The translations under genes were made by a program, and so were the position numbers. Below are positions 1 to 4,202 of a stretch of 10,355 nucleotides of DNA, in pieces. Numbering within the stretch: the first letter of the stretch is position 1; each line of letters starts with the position of its first letter. Location of the stretch: the NCBI GenBank assembly GCA_038326995.1, contig JBBQKP010000117.1:1-10355 (forward strand), given 5' to 3'. Source of the stretch: JBBQKP01 sp038326995 (GTDB lineage: Bacteria; Planctomycetota; Phycisphaerae; Tepidisphaerales; Tepidisphaeraceae). A model generated the notes under the pieces. It was not told where the DNA came from. It saw nothing but the letters and a program-made list of their open reading frames with translations, and ran no database searches.

Positions 1-20
1 TGGGATCATTCACGCCCAAT

Positions 21-40
21 GCTGATCGAAGACGATCAGC
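21..40. repeat. Perfect 8-bp hairpin with 4-base loop
   Basis: GCTGATCG (21-28) is followed by loop AAGA and the exact reverse complement CGATCAGC (33-40). It could be the 3' hairpin of a gene to the left of the window or an operator. No T-run follows, so it is not a canonical intrinsic terminator. A weak open frame runs from base 1 to a TGA at 139-141 that overlaps the next start codon, but it has no recognisable product and its codon use is not convincing. Confidence 0.35.
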
Positions 41-137
41 TGCGCCGTCGAGGACTGTCCGAGCGCGACAATCGGTCAGACATCAGGCGAAAGTCGAAAT
101 CAATTAGACACCGGCTTCGTTCCCACTGTTCCTTTCC

Positions 138-473
138 ATGATAACGCAAACCGCCAAACCCTTGCGACCCTACTTGTGGCTCAAACGATCAGCCATCGCG
201 CTGGTCGCGTGGGTGATTTTGGTTGCGCTGCTGTGGACGACGGCAAACCAGATCGGCAAGCGAAGGCTCGCACTCCTGCACGCTGACCTTCGCGCGCTGG
301 GCCTGCCCGCAACGCCCCAGGAGATTCCCAGGAAGGCCGTGCCCGACCCGCTGAGTGCGCAGAGTCTGATCGTTAAGGTCGGTGAGCAGATCAAGGCCAC
401 CGGCGTCGATTCTCCCAGGACTTCAACGGCCGAGCTCGATAAGAACGATCTTCCTCCGTTCTCAGGCGAATAG
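138..473 (+). CDS. Short membrane-anchored protein, unknown function, possibly truncated
   Basis: This is a 111-residue protein of unknown function. A basic N-terminus (residues 1-18) is followed by one hydrophobic segment at about residues 19-37, then a soluble part with a Pro-rich stretch around 'GLPATPQEIPRKAVPDP'. Third codon positions are GC-rich, so the frame looks genuinely coding. In shape (anchor, then 'L..GLP.TP.EI...PDP') it resembles the N-terminus of much longer planctomycete membrane-anchored proteins; this is recalled similarity, not a search result. The frame ends abruptly after 'DLPPFSGE', just where base composition and coding signal change, which suggests truncation or a frameshift near 470. 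Another plus frame continues from about 473 ('IARIKEILD'), so a frameshifted longer gene is possible. No Shine-Dalgarno precedes the ATG. Confidence 0.55.
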   Translation: MITQTAKPLRPYLWLKRSAIALVAWVILVALLWTTANQIGKRRLALLHADLRALGLPATPQEIPRKAVPDPLSAQSLIVKVGEQIKATGVDSPRTSTAELDKNDLPPFSGE

Positions 474-700
474 CGCGAATCAAAGAAATTCTGGATGTTA
501 CCGTCGCGATGGTTGGCAAGTCGGACGAATTCTTTGTTACCGTGTTGGTGCAGAACGCCATGATTGTCATGCCATCGCTCGAATTGCAATCGCTTGCACT
601 GCTTCACGACGTCGGGCCAGCCGAGCGAATCGTAGGCGTAGGAGTGGATGAGGTGGTCGGCGGTGGAGCTCGTGCCTTGATCGGAGGTGGTTTGAGCCAT
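170..700 (-). CDS. Doubtful ORF downstream of the YwqK-like gene, unknown function
   Basis: This minus-strand frame begins 25 bases after the stop of the YwqK-like gene. Its first 30 or so codons are strongly GC-rich at the third position, as expected of a real gene here, and contain 'YAYDSLG', which resembles the core of an RHS/YD repeat. From about 473 leftwards it is antisense to the better-supported gene at 138-473, so that half is probably not coding. A fair reading is a real but truncated gene of roughly 75 codons that reads by chance into neighbouring DNA. A plus-strand frame over 473-700 is the alternative. It has no clear Shine-Dalgarno and no recognised domain. Confidence 0.25.
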   Translation of the reverse strand: MAQTTSDQGTSSTADHLIHSYAYDSLGWPDVVKQCKRLQFERWHDNHGVLHQHGNKEFVRLANHRDGNIQNFFDSRYSPENGGRSFLSSSAVEVLGESTPVALICSPTLTIRLCALSGSGTAFLGISWGVAGRPSARRSACRSASLRLPIWFAVVHSSATKITHATSAMADRLSHK

Positions 701-724
701 CGTCCCGGTGAGCGAACGCGACCT

Positions 725-1297
725 CTACGTCCGCTTCGGTTTCTTTGGCTTCTTTGCTTTTTGTGTACTCAAGCTGACTGACGACGACAACTCTATCAAT
801 TCAATCGGCCTTAGTTTTGGGATAGGCACGTTCGGGAATCGCCCGAGGTCTTCCGCGATGATCTCGCAAGCCGTCCCGTCATTCACTGACATCTCTTTCC
901 ACTTATTCCCGCTGACTTTCCTTCCGTTGTAATTGAACGTTGAATGTTCCTCTATGCCTAAGCAGTAAGAAATATATCTGCCATGCCAACGTCCGTTCAG
1001 ATACTCAAAACGACATGCGATACTTCCGTCGTCCTCCCAATCGCACGTTATTCCGCTTCCATTGTGCATGAAATACTTTCCTGCAAGTTGACCATTTGGC
1101 AGATATTTTTCGATGGCCCCGTGCAATCTGTCGTGATGCCATGGAAGAACTATGCGAAGCGTGCCGTCGTCATACCACCGCCGTGAAATGCCGTGTCTTT
1201 TGCCTTCAACTGTATGGCCCTCTTCAATGAGAATATCATCGTCGTTATATTTCCTGAACGTAAACTGTTTGTCTTTCCATTCCTGAACTGTTTTCAT
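725..1297 (-). CDS. YwqK/MORN-repeat-like protein
   Basis: This is a 190-residue protein with several copies of a short beta-hairpin repeat of the MORN/YwqK type: 'EGKRHGISRRWYDDGTLR' (about 31-48), 'DRLHGAIEKYLPNGQLAGKY' (56-75), a 'DWEDDGSIACRFEYLNG' unit (86-102) and 'GRWHGRYIS' (102-110). YwqK-family proteins are often annotated as antitoxin or immunity partners, but many stand alone, and no toxin is recognisable beside this one. It has no signal peptide or membrane segment. Residues 111-170 are less repetitive, and the C-terminus is a Lys/Pro-rich basic tail. The gene is clearly AT-richer than the rest of the window, suggesting horizontal acquisition. The start is supported by GAGG at 1307-1310, nine bases upstream, and by a good promoter (1334-1362). 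Confidence 0.75.
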   Translation of the reverse strand: MKTVQEWKDKQFTFRKYNDDDILIEEGHTVEGKRHGISRRWYDDGTLRIVLPWHHDRLHGAIEKYLPNGQLAGKYFMHNGSGITCDWEDDGSIACRFEYLNGRWHGRYISYCLGIEEHSTFNYNGRKVSGNKWKEMSVNDGTACEIIAEDLGRFPNVPIPKLRPIELIELSSSVSLSTQKAKKPKKPKRT

Positions 1298-1923
1298 AGT
1301 TTAAATCCTCATAATAACTTGTAGTGCCGTTCGATTATGAAGTTTAATAGTAGAAGAGGCAATGCCACGCCCAATCAGTTTGCTTGAGTAGATTAAATTG
1401 CTCTGAACCACGCTAACAGTCTTAAGCTGAGACGCCGACGCGGCAAGACCGCCAGTTAGCGAAAAGGCATAAAATGCGTCGTAAACTTAGTGTAACACTT
1501 CAGCCGTTTGCAGCGCGTTCAGGCAATCGAGGCAACAACCCGCTCTTAAGCAACTCGCCTAGACCCGCCACAATCACATGCGTCTGAAGCAACGCAAAAG
1601 ACGGTGCGAGATCTTGAAACTGCGGATGCGCGAAGGTGTGTGCGACGCGGGCGTTCTTACATGGGTGACGGCATTGAGCGGCAAAGGCTTATGCCGACCG
1701 ACGCAAAACTCATCCACGCAGGAAGAGCTGTCGCTTGTGTGGTTCTAAAAGCAAAAATTGACGGACTTGGAACCGCGGCATGTGACGTTACAAATAGGGA
1801 AAAAGAGTGACCAATACGCTGTGTGCGGCCGGTACTGTGGAAGAAGGGTTGCCGTAATTCTGGATCGTATCCTGACTGTTTTTGATCTAGTGATTCGGCT
1901 TATGCTGCTGATACTTTTGCTGT
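1298..1923. other. Gene-poor stretch
   Basis: About 600 bases hold no gene I can support. A 68-codon plus-strand frame with a GTG start (1604-1810) has no Shine-Dalgarno, no recognisable motif and poor codon use. I see no tRNA, rRNA, transposase remnant or clear terminal repeats. The right part (1811-1923) is the 3' flank of the 49-residue membrane gene and shows no obvious terminator hairpin. The stretch may be decayed accessory DNA linked to the AT-rich gene beside it, or may hold an unrecognised RNA. Confidence 0.4.
1334..1362 (-). promoter_or_regulatory. Sigma-70-like promoter of the YwqK-like gene
   Basis: Read on the minus strand, TTGCCT (1357-1362, 4/6 to TTGACA) is followed by exactly 17 bases and CATAAT (1334-1339, 5/6 to TATAAT). 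Transcription would begin near 1327 and give a leader of about 30 bases with GAGG well placed before the ATG at 1297. Position and spacing make it the best promoter match in the window. Confidence 0.5.
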
Positions 1924-2073
1924 TTAAAACAAACTGATCTTTTCAGTACCCGCTCGAAGAAAAATGACAATCAGCCCGGCCGCCACTACTAGCAGGCCAA
2001 CGAGCGCCAGCACGGTGTAGACGTTGTTTTCGGGCTTGACAAGAATGCGGTCGCCTGATCCAAAGCGTGACAT
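1924..2073 (-). CDS. 49-residue single-pass membrane protein
   Basis: This is a very short gene read on the minus strand. The protein starts 'MSRFGSGDRILVKPENNVYT', then has one hydrophobic helix at about residues 18-39 ('VYTVLALVGLLVVAAGLIVI' plus FL) and a short basic-to-neutral tail ending 'TEKISLF'. A GGAG (2082-2085 on the plus strand) lies eight bases before the ATG, a good ribosome binding site. It sits 69 bases downstream of the coiled-coil gene on the same strand and is probably co-transcribed with it. The function is unknown. The Lys/Pro/Asn segment before the helix looks like a short cytoplasmic or linker part. The shared membrane location suggests it may work with the coiled-coil protein; that is inference. 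Confidence 0.7.
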   Translation of the reverse strand: MSRFGSGDRILVKPENNVYTVLALVGLLVVAAGLIVIFLRAGTEKISLF

Positions 2074-2142
2074 GTTGATAACTCCGGGGGGTGTGTGTTG
2101 TAAGGGAAACTGAAGGGCTTGGCCGAGGGAACTGTCTGATGT

Positions 2143-3009
2143 TTACAGCTGAGTTCGAACATCATTGCCAGCCTTGACCGAAGCGACGTCCGGGCCCGAC
2201 AGGCGGCCGACGGCTTCGTTGGGCTGAACGACGGTGACGGTGAGCACGCCAAGGAACTTGCCATTGGCGCGATCGACGACTTTGAACTCCATGCCGGGCC
2301 TGACCGCATCGTCGGAGCCGAGGCTGATGGCGGCGAAGGGCACGCCCGCGACTTCTTCGGTCCTGCGGATCACGCCGTTGAGACGGGGTGCACCCGCCGC
2401 CACACCGCCGACGGTGATGCGTGAGGGATCAACGCCAGCATCCTTCAGAGCGCCACTGACGCGGTCGAGCGAGCTCTTGGCTTCGGTGAGTTGCTCGGTG
2501 AGCAGACGACGCTGCTGTTCGAGCACGTCGGCTTCGTTGGTCTTCCTGGTGAGGGCGACGTTCAGTTCGCCGACCTGCGTCTGAAGCTGGCCCAGCGTGG
2601 TGCGGAGCTCGGTGACCTGGCCCTGGAACTGGCCCTTGAGGGCTTCGGAGGAGTTGAGCGCCCCGGCCAGTTTTTCCTGAGTGGCGGCGCCGATCGAGAC
2701 CTGCTGGCTCGACTGTGCGAGTTGTGTCACGCCGTCGGCGACGGACTTTTCAAGCTGTGCAAGCCGCTGGGTCAGGCTGTTGACTTCGAGCTGCGCGGCG
2801 GCCGCGGAGGCGATAGCGGAAGTTTCGCGGCGGGTCTGAACCTCGCCCGACTCTGCAAGACGAGCCTTGACGGCAGTCAGTTCGGCGTTGGCCGAGCCCA
2901 GCTTCGTGCCCAGGTTGTCCACCTGGCTGACGAAAGTGACAGTGGCGGCGGTCAAAAGCAGCGATAAAACAGTGAGAAGGACGACTGCAATCTTGGTGAT
3001 CAGACTCAT
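2143..3009 (-). CDS. Membrane-anchored coiled-coil protein with beta-rich C-terminal module
   Basis: This is a 288-residue protein. An N-terminal hydrophobic segment (about 6-28) should anchor it in the cytoplasmic membrane. Residues 29 to about 200 are rich in Ala, Gln, Leu and Glu with heptad-like spacing ('LTQRLAQLEKSVADGVTQLA', 'LEQQRRLLTEQLTEAKSSLD'), indicating a long coiled coil. The last 78 residues (211-288) form a compact beta-rich module with 'ISLGSDDAVRPGMEFKVV' (228-245) and 'FLGVLTVTVV', resembling FlgT C-terminal-like or similar domains in envelope proteins. A structural or scaffold role across the periplasm is plausible, but no specific function can be given. The start is fixed by AGGAG (3018-3022), eight bases upstream. 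It is the first gene of a likely two-gene unit with the 49-residue membrane protein. Confidence 0.85.
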   Translation of the reverse strand: MSLITKIAVVLLTVLSLLLTAATVTFVSQVDNLGTKLGSANAELTAVKARLAESGEVQTRRETSAIASAAAAQLEVNSLTQRLAQLEKSVADGVTQLAQSSQQVSIGAATQEKLAGALNSSEALKGQFQGQVTELRTTLGQLQTQVGELNVALTRKTNEADVLEQQRRLLTEQLTEAKSSLDRVSGALKDAGVDPSRITVGGVAAGAPRLNGVIRRTEEVAGVPFAAISLGSDDAVRPGMEFKVVDRANGKFLGVLTVTVVQPNEAVGRLSGPDVASVKAGNDVRTQL

Positions 3010-3028
3010 GGGTGTGTCTCCTGGGGAT

Positions 3029-3076
3029 GGAACTCTTGGCGGGTGGAACTCTTGGCGAATAGAACTCTTGGCGAGT
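3029..3076. repeat. 16-bp tandem repeat, three copies
   Basis: Three consecutive 16-base units begin at 3029, 3045 and 3061, with the shared core GAACTCTTGGCG and variable last bases (GGT, AAT, AGT). They lie directly before the ribosome binding site of the coiled-coil gene, within its presumed mRNA leader. They may be a recent slippage product, a site for a regulator, or a translation-affecting leader element. Confidence 0.85.
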
Positions 3077-3165
3077 TTAGCGAATGGACGGACGAAAATT
3101 TTTGGTCTTCGGGAAGCTGCATCCGATCGGCCGACCTTGGCTGCGACATCGGGCTTCTTTGACGC

Positions 3166-3193
3166 ACTGTAAGTCGGTCAACAGGGGCGTCAA
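3166..3193 (-). promoter_or_regulatory. Candidate promoter of the coiled-coil gene
   Basis: On the minus strand TTGACG (3188-3193, 5/6) is followed by 16 bases and TACAGT (3166-3171, 4/6). It would give a leader of about 150 bases containing the 16-bp tandem repeat. The spacing is acceptable, but this is one motif match with no other support. Confidence 0.35.
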
Positions 3194-3420
3194 GTAGAGC
3201 AAGCGCCCGCGTCAAAGATCAGGCTAGCATCCGATCAGTCGTTGGCGAGGAGGTGGCGTCTCAATTCATTTATCCCGGTTCAATCTGACAACGGCATTTT
3301 GCTCTGGCTATCGGACGTGAGATCGTATATCACCTGTTTTGCGCACCTTCCCCATTTCATCACTCAAGCCGCTGCAAGTCGCTGTCGATGTATAAATGGG
3401 AAAGATAGGGTGTTTTGGAC

Positions 3421-3433
3421 GATCAGTCTGATC
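3421..3433. promoter_or_regulatory. 13-bp palindrome, possible operator
   Basis: GATCAG-T-CTGATC is a perfect 6-bp inverted repeat around a single base, centred about 70 bases before the ATG of the HTH-receiver gene. Its place suggests an operator, perhaps for self-regulation by the HTH protein; this is inference from position and symmetry alone. Confidence 0.35.
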
Positions 3434-3486
3434 AACGGAGTCAGGCGACCAATTCCGCCCGCGTGTTTCACGTCTCGCGATCGATT

Positions 3487-3492
3487 GAAGGA
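3487..3492 (+). promoter_or_regulatory. Ribosome binding site that sets the start of the HTH-receiver gene
   Basis: GAAGGA lies six bases before the ATG at 3499. The open frame extends upstream to an earlier possible start at 3415, but the 28 extra residues are unlike any domain, and this strong site marks 3499 as the start, directly before the HTH. Confidence 0.7.
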
Positions 3493-3498
3493 CAAACC

Positions 3499-4062
3499 AT
3501 GAAGACCGTATTCACAACAGGCGAAGCCGCGGACATCTGTAAAGTCAGTCAGCAGACGATCATTCGATGCTTTGACTCCGGGCGACTCCGAGGCTTTCGC
3601 GTGCCGGGATCGCGATTCCGTCGAATTCCGCGCGATGCGCTCCTGGCGTTCATGAAAGAAAACGGCATTCCGCCCGATCAGCTCGACAACGGCAAGATCA
3701 AGGTTCTGGTCGTCGATGATGATCCGGAAATCGTGGAGCTCTTCGTCGACGTGCTCGAACGTGACGGCCGATTCGAAGTCCGCACCGCCGACACAGGCTA
3801 TACCGCGGGCATTCTGACGCAGGAATTCAAGCCCGATCTGATCATTCTCGACTACATGCTGCCCGACGTGAACGGCAACATCGTTTGCCGCACAATTCGT
3901 GAGAAACAGGAATTCTCCTCGACGCGAATCGTGATCGTCAGCGGCGTTGTGAATCAGGACGAAATCAACGACCTGCTCAAGAGCGGGGCCGACGAGTTCA
4001 TCAAGAAGCCGTTCAATATTGAGAAAGTCATCGAGCGGGTCGGCGCGCTCGTGGGCGTATGA
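3499..4062 (+). CDS. HTH DNA-binding / response regulator receiver protein
   Basis: This is a 187-residue cytoplasmic protein. Residues 3-55 are a MerR/excisionase-type helix-turn-helix ('TTGEAADICKVSQQTIIRCF', then 'GFRVPGSRFRRIP' as the wing). Residues 67-187 are a receiver domain with acidic residues D73/D74, phosphoacceptor D118 in 'LIILDYMLPD', S148 and the conserved lysine K170 before P171. All key receiver residues are present. The order is reversed compared with most response regulators, which have the receiver first. It is probably phosphorylated by the histidine kinase 140 bases downstream, with phosphorylation changing DNA binding; partner and targets are inferred. A palindrome upstream (3421-3433) could be an autoregulatory site. 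Confidence 0.92.
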   Translation: MKTVFTTGEAADICKVSQQTIIRCFDSGRLRGFRVPGSRFRRIPRDALLAFMKENGIPPDQLDNGKIKVLVVDDDPEIVELFVDVLERDGRFEVRTADTGYTAGILTQEFKPDLIILDYMLPDVNGNIVCRTIREKQEFSSTRIVIVSGVVNQDEINDLLKSGADEFIKKPFNIEKVIERVGALVGV

Positions 4063-4074
4063 CGGCCGCAAGGC

Positions 4075-4192
4075 GGGGAGAATTGAGCGTGGAGTGGAGA
4101 GTGCCGTTTCGCGGTTGAATCCGATACCGGCCGTTACTCGGTTGCGATCGTCTAAACTCTCGCCACTAAATTCTCCCCACTAAATTCTCCCC
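4075..4192 (+). repeat. Inverted and direct repeats in the leader of the kinase gene
   Basis: GGGGAGAATT (4075-4084) is the exact reverse complement of AATTCTCCCC, which occurs twice, at 4169-4178 and 4183-4192. The two right arms arise from a 14-bp unit, CCACTAAATTCTCC, repeated in tandem (4163-4176, 4177-4190) with a partial third copy (CCACT). The left arm could pair with either right arm, the second ending ten bases before the kinase ATG. It may be an mRNA structure acting on translation, or simply the result of duplication. Confidence 0.6.
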
Positions 4193-4202
4193 ACTGCCCG
4201 CC

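Larger units (their letters stand above)
3194..3498. other. Intergenic region between divergent genes
   Basis: About 300 bases upstream of the HTH-receiver gene contain no convincing gene. A TATAAA at 3391-3396 could be a -10 element but lacks a good -35 partner. GATCAGT occurs at 3233-3239 and again within a palindrome at 3421-3433. Confidence 0.4.

Noticed and set aside
1604..1810. 68-codon plus-strand ORF with GTG start
   Set aside because: No ribosome binding site, no recognisable motif, unlike codon use; fits a chance frame in a gene-poor stretch.
3006..3215. Minus-strand 69-codon ORF upstream of the coiled-coil gene
   Set aside because: It runs through the 16-bp tandem repeats, the Shine-Dalgarno and the candidate promoter of that gene, and its protein looks random.
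3368..3396. Promoter with TATAAA at 3391 for the HTH-receiver gene
   Set aside because: No acceptable -35 sequence at 16-19 bases; kept only as a remark in the intergenic entry.
3415..3498. Upstream start for the HTH-receiver protein
   Set aside because: The 28 extra residues would span the palindrome and the GAAGGA site; the HTH begins right after the ATG at 3499.
3242..3502. Plus-strand 86-codon ORF before the HTH-receiver gene
   Set aside because: Overlaps the true start and ribosome binding site of the next gene; composition not coding-like.
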